Shown here: piece after piece, positions 46,415 through 59,220 of the stretch | Layout of the letters: the number at the start of each line of letters is the position of its first letter | Numbering within the stretch: position 1 is the stretch's first letter | NCBI RefSeq assembly: GCF_000143415.4 | Contig: NW_003314370.1 | Location: forward strand, 211,546-275,545 | Length of the DNA stretch: 64,000 bases | Origin: Selaginella moellendorffii | Taxonomy: Eukaryota; Streptophyta; Lycopodiopsida; Selaginellales; Selaginellaceae | Direction of reading: 5' to 3' | Notes under the pieces: model-generated | Seen by the model: the letters and a program-made list of their open reading frames with translations, nothing else | The model's database searches: none | Told to the model about the DNA's origin: nothing | Position numbers and translations under genes: made by a program

Positions 46415-49400
46415 TCACAACTTGACGCTGCTCAAGCTGTGCGAACTGTTGTTCCGCCCTCCTCCTCTTTCTCCTCCAATTCTAATATCCTTGACAACCA
46501 GCTTGATCGTGTGCGCGTGAGACCCCTTCATCACGTCCAAGCACTCCTCCAAATCGGCATCGCCATCCAGGATCACCCACTCCGAATCGTCGTCCAAGTA
46601 CTTCAGCGTAAATCCATCGCCCTCCAGCCGAAACCGGCCAGAGATCTCCTCCCGCAAGCGCCCGTACCCAAACCCCGTGTACGGCACCTTAAACCGCACC
46701 GTGTCGGACCCCATTGTCGCCTTCACGGTGACAATGGGACATCCGTACCTGTACGGCGGTGGCGACGACGCCGGCGAGTCGCCGGATGACTGGTACGGGG
46801 AGAACACGTGCCCGGCCTCGATTCGCGACAGCTCCAGCTCAGGCGGAGACGAGCTCCGCCGGAACGCCGCTTCCGTACAGTTGTCGGCGTCGAGGGGACC
46901 ACCGTTGAGCGCCGCCAGCGCCGCCGAGGAGCCGTGGACACGTGGCTCCATCTTCACCGCTACCGGGCCTGGTTCCGTACTGGTTGTGGTGGCTGCTTCC
47001 ACACCCCTGGATGTGCTCTCCACGTAGTGAGACAACCACGAGGATCTCCCCTCGCCTTCGTCGGAGTTTGGCTTCTCGTCCGTGTCGGAAAGGAAATCTT
47101 TGCTGGCGATGGCGTTGGCGGCGGGTTCTTGAGCTGGTGCTTCAAAATCGGGACTCCCGGATCGAGCAGGAGAACCTTGAGCTGGTGCTTCAAACTCGGG
47201 GCTCCTGGATCGAGCAGGACTAGGAGTAGCAGTAGCGGTTGGATCGAGAGTGCTTCTGGAGTTCTTCCTGGTGATGGCGGCAGCTGCAGCGGCGGCGGAG
47301 GCGAGCTCGCCAGTGAGTGCATTGAGCTTGACAGCGCCATCCAGTCCCTGGACCGAATCAATCACGCCTTGGAGCTTGATCAGCGAGCGGCTGACCTTGT
47401 TGATCTTGCGAGACGGCCAGCGGGAGATCCCATACTGCCGGCAGATCCTCTTCAAAGTCGTAGGACACACTGAATAACACAAAGCCAAGCTCAGCTCGCA
47501 GCTAGAGGAACGAAATCTGAAAGAGAGCTCTTACCTCCAATGCTCTTGGCAGCATCCTTCAAGCTCCCAGCAAAGTACTGCTGCAAAACCTCCAGCCCGA
47601 TCGTCTTCTCACTCATCGATCGCTTCCTCTCCAATCTCTTCGACTTGCCCGTCAGCACATCGTGAGTAGCAGCGATCGGCGGAGCTCCTCCGCCGCTCCC
47701 CCATGAACTGAAACCATCGCCCACCTCCAATTCCTCGAGACTCGGCCCCCTCGTCTTCTTCGTCTTGTGTAGCTTCGCCTCCCCACGGTCCCCAATCGGA
47801 TGGTTCTTCTTCGCCGTCCCAGCCGTCGGAGCCACCGTAGCCGTCGATCCTAACTGGTACTCGTGCCGTAGCTCTTCAGCTGAAAGCGCCCGTAAGCTCC
47901 GGCTGGCGCGCTGCATCGTCGCCGAGATGGACGTGAGCAACGCGGCGCCGCCAGCGCTATCGATCTCCGCCGGCATGAAGAACTCGAGCACGTAATCCTC
48001 CGCGCCAGTGATGGAGCTCCTCAGCCGGATCGCCACCGCGCCGCCGAGCTTGAAGTAGCGCGCGTGGTGGACCAGCGGGTACTCCTCGATCAGATAGTTC
48101 TTGACGTCCGAGATGAAGCACGGCTTGTTGGATGCGAATGCCTTCCCTGCTACTCCCTGGCCTTGATCGAGGCTGTGATCCGCGCAAGCGTGGTGGAAGC
48201 CCACGAAGCGAGGGTCCGAGACGTAGAACGGGGCGTCTCTGGTGAAGAGGCTGATGTGATCCGAGGCAGCAGCCGCGGCGGGTGTGGTATCGGCGACGAG
48301 GATCTCTTCGTTGCCACTGCCGTTGTGGAGGCACGGCAGCCATGTCTGTGCGATTGGTAGCTTGTGTGTCTCACAAACGGCACGGAGGATTTCGGAGATT
48401 TCTTGGTAGACTGCGTGCCGGCCTTCGCTGTGGATCTGCATGGATTCGATACTTCCAATTTAGAAAAATCTTGTTTTTCGACTTGGAGAAGCTCTAAAAG
48501 TCAAAAGAGATCTAAGAAAAATTGGGAATCTTGACAACTCTAAACCGAGAAGAGGAACAACTTGCTCGACTTTAGTTTGAGAAAAATGAGCTCCTCTAAG
48601 CTTGGAAGAAAGTGAGAGAGAAAAGGCTTCCCAAGACAAAGCTTTGTAGGAACAAAGAGAAAAGTCTTCGAAGAACTAGCTTAGATCAGGAACAAAAGGG
48701 AAAGAGAAAATCTTCGAAGAACTACTGAAGGAACTAACAAAACTCTGAGCACGCTTACCTCGAGAACCATTGGATCGTGTTCTTTGGGTGCTCCAGCCAA
48801 GTCCACAGCCTGAAAAGATCTCCTCCATTAGAGACTAGAAGACAAACAAAACGAGCACACACGAAAGATCTACTCGTACCTGGAGAGCACTGCAAATAAT
48901 CCCGATCTCGCTCCCAAACTCCACTTTCTCCACATTGGTGACGAGCTCGATCACCGCCAGGCACGAGCGCGAGCTGGGATCCAGCACGGGCACCGCCACC
49001 AATCCCTTGACATCACACCGCGCAGCCTCGCGGATTCGCAAGTACTCGCTGCTATCGTAGAACTGGACGTTGGGCGTCCACTCGGGTGCCCGGCTCGAGA
49101 AAACCCGGCCCGGGAGGCCGAGGTGGGAGGCCGAGGTGGAGTCCGAGGTCTTCTCGGACGGGAAAACGTAGGCCGTGGAGAGCGTCCGGTAGCGCAGGAG
49201 ATCGAATTTGCTGTGCATCACCGAGTATGGCTGCTCCTGCGTGGTGAGGATGATCTTGTTGTCCTGCGAGAGGATCGGCACCCACACCTGCGCGAGCGCC
49301 TCGGTCTCCGATCGCGAGATGAGGCGCAGCGCCTCCTTGAGCCGCTCCGTGAAGAAATTCGTGGCGAGGCTGGCCATGGCGCCACCACCGGAAGGAATCC

Positions 49401-49842
49401 CTTCATCCAGCGAGGGATTATTGCTCGAAATATCGCCGCCCTCGCCCAGGAGCTCCTCGAGGAGCGAGGAATCGAAGGAGAAGGTGCCGAGGGAGCCGAA
49501 GGATCGGTAGCTCGGCGGCGAGCTGTCCGAGGCCTTGAAGAAGAGGTGATGGGGGCTGACAATCTGTGAGGGGAGAGGAGAGGAGGAGGAGATTTGCTGC
49601 GCTGCCGCCGATTGATCCACCGGAGAGAAGGAAGAAACCAGCCATGGCGAGGATGATCCATCAGGGGCGAGGGATTGCCCCGGGAGAGTGTCGAGATCCA
49701 TGAGCTCCGATAGATCGTCAAGAAGGGACTTGGAGGGCGAGGAAGCTGTGACCACCGCCGCCGCGGCCATGTCTACCACGGAGGACCAAGGGGCATTTGG
49801 GGAAGAAGAAGAGTAGAACAACACTGGACTCTCAGTCGACAT
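46415..49842 (-). CDS. NIN-like protein (NLP), RWP-RK/PB1 transcription factor
   Basis: Four exons. Exon 1 (from 49842, [12 protein letters not shown]) carries a low-complexity leader, then the GAF-like N-terminal region ([24 protein letters not shown] ... [36 protein letters not shown]). A short exon is followed by the exon 47491-48441 ([39 protein letters not shown]). The RWP-RK domain is split by an intron: [25 protein letters not shown] on one side and [29 protein letters not shown] on the other. The last exon ends with a PB1 domain ([41 protein letters not shown]). NLPs bind nitrate-responsive elements and drive the nitrate response; in angiosperms an N-terminal serine is phosphorylated on nitrate sensing. 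Confidence 0.93.
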
Positions 49843-51145
49843 GGTAGCACCTCGATCGCATCGCAGCATCGCCGGGCTCGCCGCGCGCGCTCGATCGAGC
49901 GAAGAGGACGAAATTTAGGGCTCAACAGTGCCCCGCGATGCTACTCCACATATTTTAATGCGAAGAATCAGATGAATTACCTCTTGGTAGAGAATGGAGA
50001 GAGCTCTCCCCTTGCCCTAAATTTATTTAAGCCCAAAATTCTTGGACCGAAACATTCTACGCAGCGTACGGTCGATGTGCCGTCCACGCGTCCCTACGCG
50101 CCACGTGGACGGGCACCATTTTGGCGCTTTTTACTAATTTGAGAAAAACGCGAGCTGCGCGTTGCTGCTGATCGCGAGGGCGACAGAATCGCCGGTCGCG
50201 GATACGAATCGGCGATACCGCCTGATTTTATTTTATTTTTATTTAGTTTTGTTATTGGTAATTTTAAAACTTATTTCTATTATATATGTATTTTTGTCTG
50301 TGAGCCTAATGTCAAACCCCTAACATATGCAATAAAAAAAAGAAAGAAAAAACGACCGGGTCGTAATTTGGACAAGCAACTCGCAGGACTACCGAGACAT
50401 CACATATAAGATTCCCCGGCATTTGTTTAATCGGCACGATGCAAGTGGGATTTTGGATGCATTCCTATAAACAGCGCAAGAAAGGATTCGTTTCCTCTCA
50501 AACTTAACTTGGGCCAATGTCTTCGTTAAGGTTTTTCCACCAAGGTTTTGGAGGTTGCCAAGTTTGTGGAGTTCTTTGGCTCTGTCTAACTGGTTCTCAC
50601 GTCTCCCCAAAAGATTTACCCTGTGGTGAAAAACGCGATTAGAGAAAGATTCCAGGAATCTGGTGAATCATGGCCGGTGGGACAGGAGGAACCTTTGAAT
50701 CTAGTTTTCATTTGTCGTTTGCGATAAAATTTTTCCAATGCTTGCCTGGAGATACCAAACGCCGCTCATTGGCTCGCCAATGGAATGCCGCTGTCGCCTT
50801 GTGGGGAAAAATATAATTCCGGGATTCTTGCTAACAAAATTGTCGTTAAAATATCTTCCACTGCGACGACGCGATGCGTTGCTGCTAACATCGACGTTGT
50901 GCTAATCTCTAAGCAAGATCCTCGTGTTGGAGTGGAACCTAGAAAGAATGAGAGAAAAGGAAAAGCATTGTTTTCTTGAGAAGTTATCCCAGCTCAAGAA
51001 CAAAAGATCAGGGAATGAAGAATCTGTTTTGCTGCTGGAGAGAAGAACGCCACAACCAAAACGATCGATCGATCGCCCCGGACGATGTTGATGTTGATGC
51101 TTTTTTCATAGTCTCAACAGTGATCCAAAACTTTCTTTTTCTTCT
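49843..51145 (-). promoter_or_regulatory. NLP upstream region with G-box at 50101-50108
   Basis: CCACGTGG lies about 260 bp upstream of the NLP start. The rest (50230-51145) holds AT-rich spacer and no supported gene. It also includes the 3' flank of the ALKBH-like gene. Confidence 0.35.
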
Positions 51146-53229
51146 TCAGGCCGCAATAGCTTTCCGGTGGTGGTGGCCATCGGAAGCAGCGTCAAAGTGG
51201 TGCGCCGCGGACCTGGAGCGATGCGACGAGTTGTAGAGCACGGCACCGTTGCTGGCAGGAAGAAAAACTCCAGTTCCCGGGCTGGGAACTCGCGTGATCC
51301 CCGGAGGGGGAGGAGTCGACCATCCCGGGCCGACCATAGTCACTGGAGAAAACGGGCCGACGCTGGCGATGATCACTGGTTGCTGTGCCTGGAGAACCTG
51401 TCCTGGTGCTGTTCTGACCGGGACTACCATTGGAGCCGGGACTCCCTGCTGCGTTCGTGACGACTGGAAGCCTCTTGCCGGTGCTAGAACGTGGACAAAG
51501 TTGTGTCCCGGCTTGTTGTTGCCGAAAGAAGCATCCGGAGCTACCGTGGGAGATACTGGCGAGCCGCTTGGTGACGTTGGGCTCCCGATGATCGCTTTCA
51601 AGCTTTTGTTGGCCATTTTACCAAAGGTGACCAGCATCCGTGTGCTTTGCAGAGGCTGCACTGCGCACTGTACCATTTGTGCGCTGTTGCCTTCGAGCAC
51701 TAGTACTGACCTGGATCAATATCCCAAGTCACGTCATTCACAAAATCCAACTTCTGTAGCAAGCAGAAAAGCAAAATTGTTTACCCCGCAGGAAGGCCAA
51801 CTTTGTATTTCTCATCCGTGCTGCTGCTGTTCGCTTTCAAGTTGCGACCGAATGCTAGCTCGGACTGCGATCCCAGGGAAAGAATAAACAGAGGTTGCTC
51901 AAAATTGTTGTGCTTGTGCGGAGGCATGTAGTCTCCCTGTCATATCGCAAGTACTGAATAGAATTAGCCATGAAAGAAAGAGCTTCGTACAACTGAAGTG
52001 CGGCTTACCGGCTCCAAAACACTTATACTACATGAATCCGGTCGTTTGCTTGCAGGAACGACCTGACACTTTACTAGGCGATCAATTATTGATTCCAAAA
52101 ATGCGGGCATCGGTTCAGCCGTCTCTTCTGTATGTACAAGTTGAAACTTAGATGAACTGCCAGAAATATAAACAGCCTACCTGTAACGGGCGACGAGATT
52201 TCAGACGGTATAGTGCCGAAATGAATTACTTCTTTTCCCTTCGCTTTTGAAGATCGCTTACCGCCCGCTGCATATAAAGAAAAACTTGAAAGTTTTAGCG
52301 TCGCCAAAGGTCAGAACACAAAAACGAAAAATTGGACAAAAGATTTGGTGGACCTTCAATTTTGTTTTTCTTTTTTGCAGCATGAGACTCGCTAACCAGA
52401 GCCGCTAGCCGCGAGGCTTCTTTGGTATCAAAAATGCCTTCGTGAACTTTAAGCCCCTCTAGCACATTTACCTGCACGAGAACAGATAAAACGATGCTAA
52501 AGAAGGACAAAGGAGAAACCTTTTGGCCGTCAATCTCTTCAAATCCGCTCATGGACTTTTCCGCACTTTCGTCGGCTACAGATGACGTCTTCTTTGCATC
52601 TGCAATAGCTAAGAGGGTGTCAGCCTATAAACTATTTGAAGTGAACGAAAGACTTAAACTTAGTCAAAAGGAAAAAAACCTGAACGTTTTGCAGTCGAGA
52701 TGTTCGACGAAGGCAATTCTGTTTTGAGTTCTTCAACGCTAGAAGTTGTATCCGAAGCAATCGACGCCTCGTCAGCGAGAGGACTGTCACTCCTTTTACT
52801 TTCTATCTCGGCATCAACCTTGTTGCTCTTTAAACCGGACCTGATCGAGGGGTTCCCCTCAACCTGTACGGGAGAATCACCACCACTGGCCACTGGAGCC
52901 TGCTTTCTAAAAGCAACCTGCTGCAACGAGAAGAGGACGTCCGCAATGGAATAGTACTGCTGCATATGAAGAACGGGATTCCAGTTGTACCGTCGCTGGT
53001 GAACGCTCCCAAGTACGAAGTCGTATTCCCCGGGACGACCCACAACCTGTTGGAGATGCTGGCAAAGTGCGTCGATGATGGCATTTGCTGCCGCGAATTC
53101 ACCCTTTAACCAAGAGATGAAAACGTCTCTCTCGTCTCCGGCTGTAGCAGCCGCAACCCAGTGCCCCCCAGAAGAGTCTAGAGACACTCCCCTATCGACC
53201 ATGCAAAGGCTCCCATCTTCTGGGGCCAT
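51146..53229 (-). CDS. ALKBH9/10-like 2OG-dioxygenase family protein, apparently lacking iron ligands
   Basis: About six exons. The N-terminal module DVFISWLKGEFAAANAIIDALC, VLGSVHQRRYNWNPVLHMQQ, SIADVLFSLQQVAFRKQ is shared with plant ALKBH9/10 proteins. The double-stranded beta-helix region begins VNVLEGLKVHEGIFDTKEASRL and continues GKEVIHFGTIPSE, EPMPAFLESIIDRLVKCQVVP and KRPDSCSISVLEPGDYMPPH. In active plant ALKBH9/10 enzymes the next position after His-x is Asp (HxD) and a second His follows further on. Here the first motif reads PPHKHNN (HxH), and the later segment SVLVLEGNSAQMVQCAVQPL has no His where AKHCV is expected. The Arg of the 2OG pocket may be kept (STRMLVTF). The tail is Pro/Val-rich (51146-51600). 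Active members remove N6-methyladenosine from mRNA; this one is predicted not to. Confidence 0.8.
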
Positions 53230-54668
53230 CTAGCATGCTCAAACAAGAAAAGAAGCAAGAAGCAAACAAAAGAGAAAACCTCGCTCCAGGCAATTCCTAG
53301 TTGTCGAAATATCTATGCCGAAACCAAAACTCACGAATCGACTCCAAAATTAGCAAGCATCCAGATGAGTAGCATCGAGCATTGCTGCTAGAACACTAAT
53401 CTAGATCCCAAACCTCGTGAAATATCGGCGATCGCGGTGGAATTCGATGCCCCGGCGGAGAAACAAGCCCCGATTTCTTCCTCGGCGATCGATCCAGGCG
53501 ATATTACGGCGGCGGCGCCGGCGCCAGCACCTTCTTCTAGAGCAGGGATCGGCACTCTAGCGCCATCGCCATCGCCGCTCCTCCTCCTCCTCGACGATCC
53601 CTACTGGAACTCTAAAACTTTCCCTATTTTTTCCATTCTAGGAGGTGTCCCAGAGAACACAAGACGCTGCTGAGAGAAGACCGTGAACATCGTGAAAAAT
53701 GAAAGCCCCTCCCCTCGATGGGGTCCATCCACAGGCGAATGTGGCATGTCACAGCCATGCCACGTCATGCATTGGATGGATGGCCGCATGGCCGTCCGTC
53801 ACACTAACGGACGCCACCCAACGTTCCCTCGAATGGACGGGCACCTTTGCCCTAAAATCTGCCACCACCTTTTACTTTTAAACGCTTATAACAGGAAATA
53901 ATTGGTACGGCTGACAATGACCATCCGCATACACACCACAGATATTCCATGCCTACCAAACTCGGATAGTACATGAGATCTTCCAATGCGTATATGCTCG
54001 CTTCTTCTCTTCTTTCGTGTTGAAATTTTGCGAGGCCAGGCCACGGATTCTCATTAGGTCTCCACGTGGTAAAGTTCGTTATTAAATTAAGTTTGCCGTT
54101 GTCAAATTTCTCATGCTATATGAATGGAAGGAATTATTTTTCATACTATATGGTTTCGTGAATGATCTTATGTTAGAATGCTGTCTAGCTACGTTTCTTC
54201 CAATAATGCCCTAGGCGACCAGAGGTGTTTTCTTGGAACCAATAATGACGAAAATATACCCACCACAGCCTTTCGAATTTCGCGACACGGAACGAATCGA
54301 ACCCATGCAGACTTGGCGCATTTTCCTACGTCTGATCGCGGCATCCGACGGCTGAGAGCCGCCCATTGGCCTTGTGGCTGGTATCCATGGGACCCCTCCA
54401 GTATCAAACATGTGGCGCGTGTTTAGGCCCCGCAATCGCAAGAGAGCCACGTGCTGCCACGCGAGCAATCCTAAAATCTTAAGGTCCAATTGAAAAAGTC
54501 CACGTGGTAAAGGACGTTTATCTTCTCTCACGGATGCCGTTGGATCGTACACGTTGGAGTGTTAGGGTTTATGCTAGTGTGGGAGGGCAGAAGCTAGCTC
54601 CAGGTTTGGATTGCCATTGGGGTTTGATCGAGAATGCGGCCGGTTGGATAAGATTTTAGCTCCTGGCG
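53230..54668 (+). promoter_or_regulatory. Divergent promoter region with G-boxes upstream of CAO
   Basis: Lies between two divergently transcribed genes. CACGTG cores occur at 54063-54068, 54448-54453 and 54501-54506. Two of them sit in the longer shared phrase TCCACGTGGTAAAG (about 54061 and 54499), 440 bp apart. A Pro/Ala-rich open frame at 53437-53673 has no support as a gene. Confidence 0.45.
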
Positions 54669-56794
54669 ATGGAGTCGGCATTGAATCCCGGCGCACGGAA
54701 TTCTCTCTTCTCTGGAGTGGGGATTTCGAATTCGCTCGAAGTGCCGGTAGTTCTAGGCGTAGATTTAGGTAGCTCGTCGAGATTGTTTTCGAGGACACAG
54801 AGGAAGCGATTGCTGAGACGATGTAGGAGGCATTTTTGCGTCAGGCAGAGTGAGAATGGCGGGGGGCTTTCTTGTGGGATGGGATTGGAGATCGGTGATT
54901 TTTCCCATGCCGATGCCGAGAGGGGATCCAGAGTCATCGATGTGAATCAAGCGTGGGAGCTCTTGAGGCACGACGTGGAGTTTTTGGATTTGAGAGCTCG
55001 GCAGGATGTTTTGGCAATCAAAGACGCTCATGACAAGGTATGGTCTTTAGTTTGATAGTTCTTTTACACTTCCATGAATTACACTTTCATGTATTTTTCT
55101 CTCAGGTTGTGGAGGTGCTAAATCCTCTCGCTCGAGAAACCAAGTCCATCAACACGCTCAAACGTGAGCTAGCTAACTTACAAGAAGATCTACAAAGAGC
55201 CCATGCACAGGTAAAAGAGTGTCTTTTCTTCTTTTCCTCCGAGTTTTCACGATGAATTCCAAATGCCATTTGCTTTACCAGGTGCACATTTCAGAAGCTA
55301 GAGTAAATCACACGCTCTCGAAGTTGGCCGAGATGGAAACCATGGTAAACGACGAGCTCCTGCAGAAAGATGAAGCAGCAGTGACCGTAAGGAAGAATGC
55401 CACCAGCAGCAAATCTAAAGGACTAAACATCGCAGGGCCCGTGAAGCGGTATCCAGCCGAGATGAAAAATTATTGGTATCCGGTTGCTTTTTCGGCTTGC
55501 CTCGACTCTGAAAAACCTGTAAGCTTTCCAACCCCACAAACTTTGCTTTTCTCATTGTGTAGCTGACAGGAGACCCTTTTTCTTTGTTTACTTTTCTTTC
55601 AGCTGGCAATTGAGATCTTTGAAAAGAATTGGGTGCTTTTCCGGGGCAAGGATGGCCGGGCTGGATGCATCCATGATGCTTGCGCACATCGAGCTTGTCC
55701 ACTTTCTCTCGGCAAAGTCAACGATGGCTGTTTGCAATGTCCATATCACGGTAAAGTTTATGGCGAGGTGATCCGTTTTCTTTAGCTTTAACCTTTGTCT
55801 CTTTAGGATGGGAGTATGCAACAAGTGGCTCCTGCGAGAAAATGCCGTCTACGAGATTTGTCCCGACGAAAGTGAAATCAATGCCGTGCATAGAAAAGGA
55901 TGGACTGGTTTGGATTTGGCCGGGCTCGGCGACGCCAGAGAGCGACATTCCGAGCTTGCTACCTCCAGAGAACTTCACATTGCATGCCGAGGTGATTGCT
56001 TTGTTTTTCCCTTGTTTGTTCTTTTCAAAGCATTCCTTTTTGTAGATTATTCTCGACTTGGAAGTGGAGCATGGTCTTTTGATGGAAAACTTGCTCGACC
56101 TGGCCCACGCTCCGTTCACGCACACTACAACGTTCGCCAAAGGCTGGTCTGTCCCAAGGTTCGTTTATCGTTCTTCTCTTTTCGTGTCTTAACTATTCCT
56201 TGGCTCCAGCTCCGTGAAGTTCAAAACACCTGTAGAGACTCTGCGTGGCTACTGGGATCCATATCCCATTGATATGGAGTTTAGGCGACCGTGCATGGTT
56301 CTCTCGACGATCGGTCTCGCAAAGCCAGGCAAACTAGAGGGCAGTGACACTCAGTCGTGCAAAAACCATCTCCACCAATTGCACGTCTGCATACCCTCGA
56401 CGCGAGGTAAGACGAGGCTGCTCTACAGGATGTCTTTGGACTTCGCTCCCTGGCTGAAGTACGTCCCGTTCATCCAAACTCTTTGGGTGCATTTAGCACG
56501 AAAGGTATGCCTTTGCTTTTTCTTATCAAGGCTTCGTTACTATATTCTTTTCCTCAACAGGTTCTAGACGAAGATCTAAGACTGGTCGAAGGGCAACAAG
56601 AGCGAATGGTTCGTGGAGCAAACGTATGGAACCTCCCAGTTCCATATGACAAGCTAGGCGTACGCTACCGCAAATGGAGAGTCTCTTGCGAGCACGATCA
56701 CGCCGATCACCACCAACACGAAGCGGAGGAAGAAGTTCCTCGGAGCCATCGTGATGGTTCTTCCATTCAAACTCGAAAAAAAAACTGTAAATGA
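54669..56794 (+). CDS. CAO: Chlorophyllide a oxygenase
   Basis: About seven exons with short introns; exon 1 is 54669-55037. A Ser/Arg-rich N-terminus fits a chloroplast transit peptide. The regulatory A domain follows ([23 protein letters not shown] ... [23 protein letters not shown]). The catalytic part starts [18 protein letters not shown]. The Rieske [2Fe-2S] ligands are CAHRACPLS and CLQCPYHGW (C-x-H, C-x-x-H), and the mononuclear iron site is [11 protein letters not shown]. The C-terminal part has the conserved [22 protein letters not shown]. The enzyme makes chlorophyllide b from chlorophyllide a in plastids; the A domain controls its stability in response to chlorophyll b. The last 40 or so residues ([13 protein letters not shown] ...) are His/Glu-rich and unlike the short ending I know from angiosperms. 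Confidence 0.93.
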
Positions 56795-56971
56795 AGTAAA
56801 AAATTTCATTAGTTACACTCGAGATTTACAGCAGCGTATACACACTATAAATCTTCCTCTCCGATACAAACTCTCTTCTGTCAAGCTTTGGATGATCACC
56901 AAAGTTTCTCTTCTCTCGTGGTACCGGTGACCTTCGAGCCTGCTACGTTGTTATACACGCGTATTGGATCG

Positions 56972-59220
56972 TCAGTGACCACTCTCGACGAGGAGTTGCC
57001 TGGTTAGCTCGGCTAAGTTGCAAACAGCTTGCCTGGTGTGGACGAGAGCTTCGTCGCGTTGGAGGATCTCTGTCTCAAGATCGCTGCGTTCTCCTTGTTG
57101 CGCCTGTGAATCCATCAACTCCACCTCGTCGGAAAGGTTGGCACTTAGCTGGACGAGGCTTTGGAGAGCCGAGACGGCCGGTTGGAGCTCCGAGAATTCG
57201 ATGAAGTCCCCGCTCCTGTCCGTCTTGTGCTCTAGTATCTCCGTCAGCTCATTGTCTTTGCTGGCTATGGCTTTGTGAAGGCCTTGAAGCTCGAGGTCCT
57301 TTTCCACCAAAAGCTCCTTCGCGGCTTCTACTTCTTGTTCCAGATGCTGGAGCTTCTTCTCGTCTTCCGCGGCTTGCTCCTGGAGCCTGATCGTCTGCAC
57401 TTCGTTCTCTAGCAGTGCACGGTTCGAAGCAAAGAGCTCGTGGTTCGTCTGGCGGAGTACCGACTCCCGGCTCAAGAGTGATGGCTTGTCGTCGGCAATG
57501 GAGTCCACCAGCGCCTCCGATAACGCGGAGATTTGCTCCACGGCAAAGTTGACTTGAGACATCTTCACGTTGTTGGCGTCCAGTTTCTTCCGCATGGAAA
57601 CGAGCTCCTCCTCTTTGGCCTTCAGCGCAGCCACCACTTCGACGTGCTTTTCTTCCTTCGCGCTGAGCAGAGCCTTCAAACGCTTCACGTCCTGCTGCAA
57701 CGCGTTAACCACCGTCTGTGCGTGTCTCAGCTCGCTGTTTTTCTGATCCAGCTCCAGCTTCATCGAGGCGAAGTTTGACTTTAGCTCTTGGAGCTCCACC
57801 TGAGACGCAGTTAGCTCCGCTTCCTTGAGCCGTAAAGCCAGCTGCGTATCCGAGAGAGCGGTCTCTTTCTGCTGTAACTCTCTTTTGAGAGAATTTATCT
57901 CCGTTGTAGCTTCTTGCAGTGCTGACTTCTCGTTTCTTAGCTCTAGCTGTAGCTTCTCGGCCTCCAGCCTTTCATTCGCGGATTGCTCTTCAAGCTTCTT
58001 ATATGACTCCTTTGCGAGTCGTACTTGTTCCTCCTCTCGCTTAGTTCTTTCCTTCGCCTCGGCCAGACTTAACTCGAAAGACTCCACCAGGCTCTTCTGC
58101 AGAGCGATCTCTTCTTGCTGGCTTTTTATCTGTATGGACTGCTCCTCCACCGTTTTCTTGTACTGCTGAAGTCGCATCTGCGAGAATCTCAACTCTTCTT
58201 GCACTTCCGTGAGAAGATCTTTGACGCCTTTCAGCTCCTTCCCAGCCTCCACATTCAACGCTTTGCTCTTCGAAAGATCTGCCTCGAGTGATTTTAGCTC
58301 TCTTTCGACGCTCAGGTACGCGATCACTCGGGTGCTCAGGTCCGCCTCGGTCTTTTGGATCTGTTCCTGTTTGAACTTCACATTCTCCTCCAAAGTCCTG
58401 AGCCCGGCCTCTTTTAGCTCGAGAGAACTTCGAAGCTCCTTAAGCTCTGCAGCCTGCTGTGCAATCACCTCGTTTGCATGCTTGAGCCGCGAGTCTCTCA
58501 CCTTCAACTCCCGGCGGCACTGAGCAAGCGCCTCGTCTTTGGCAAAGATCTGAGCCTTGGATCGAGCAATCACCTCCTGCTTTTTCGAGAGAGTCCTCTG
58601 CAAGGCCTCGAGCTGGCGCTGCTGCTCGTCCACCACCTTCTGCGCATTCTCGGCCTCCTTTGCTTGCTCAACCAGCTCCTTGTAAAGATTTCCAATCTCA
58701 TCGCGCTTCTTTCCCTGCCCCTGCCGAGCATCCTCGAGCACATCTTCTCTCTTAACGAGCGCAAACTTCGTGTTTTCTAGCTGGTGGTGATCCTCTCGAG
58801 CCACAGTCTCGGCAGTCTTAAGCTCTTCCTCCTTCCTCCTGAGCTCCTCGTCGATAACTACATGAGAAACGCCGCTTCCACCATCCAAGACCGACTCTAT
58901 GAGCCCCTGGTCGCTACCACTGCCGCCGCCCAAGAACAGCCTCTCCAGGGCAACCCTTGCTGGCTCTGATGGATCGCTACTGTTTGTCCTCTCGCTGGGA
59001 GTGTCTAGAACCGCACTGACCTGGCGTAGCCGGGGGAATCGCCGCTGCTGGTGCTTCTGTCTCGCCAAAACCCTAGCCTGGAGAACGATCGAATCGATCA
59101 CGGCCGAGCTGACGATTGGAATTGCGATTGATATCTCACCTTGGCGAAGGCAGCAGGATCACAATGCCGCGATCGCGACGCTCCAAGCGCCTGGTAGCAC
59201 GCTGTAGCCGCCGACGCCAT
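56972..59220 (-). CDS. Long coiled-coil protein with transit-peptide-like N-terminus
   Basis: The main exon (56972 to about 59075) is a continuous frame of some 700 codons. A first exon is inferred from the ATG at 59220 (MASAATACYQALGASRSR) to FAK near 59140. A GT-AG intron of about 60 bp then joins FAK in frame to ARVLARQKHQQRRF. The N-terminus is rich in Ala, Ser and Arg with few acids, as in plastid or mitochondrial presequences. From about residue 90 onward nearly the whole protein is heptad-rich Glu/Lys/Leu coiled coil (ELRRKEEELKTAETVARED ... DLELQGLHKAIASKDNEL), ending LTRQLLVESGH. Plastid coiled-coil proteins such as MFP1 and PII1 (starch granule initiation) have this layout, but a specific orthologue cannot be claimed. 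Confidence 0.75.

Noticed and set aside
46808..47473. 221-codon plus-strand frame
   Set aside because: Antisense shadow of the NIN-like gene exon, produced by its high GC content.
49123..49569. 148-codon plus-strand frame
   Set aside because: Antisense to the first exon of the NIN-like gene; Arg/Gly/Glu-rich shadow composition.
53437..53673. Ala/Pro-rich 78-codon plus-strand frame upstream of CAO
   Set aside because: Low complexity, no partners by splicing, and it lies in the upstream region of the ALKBH-like gene. A tiny gene is not excluded.
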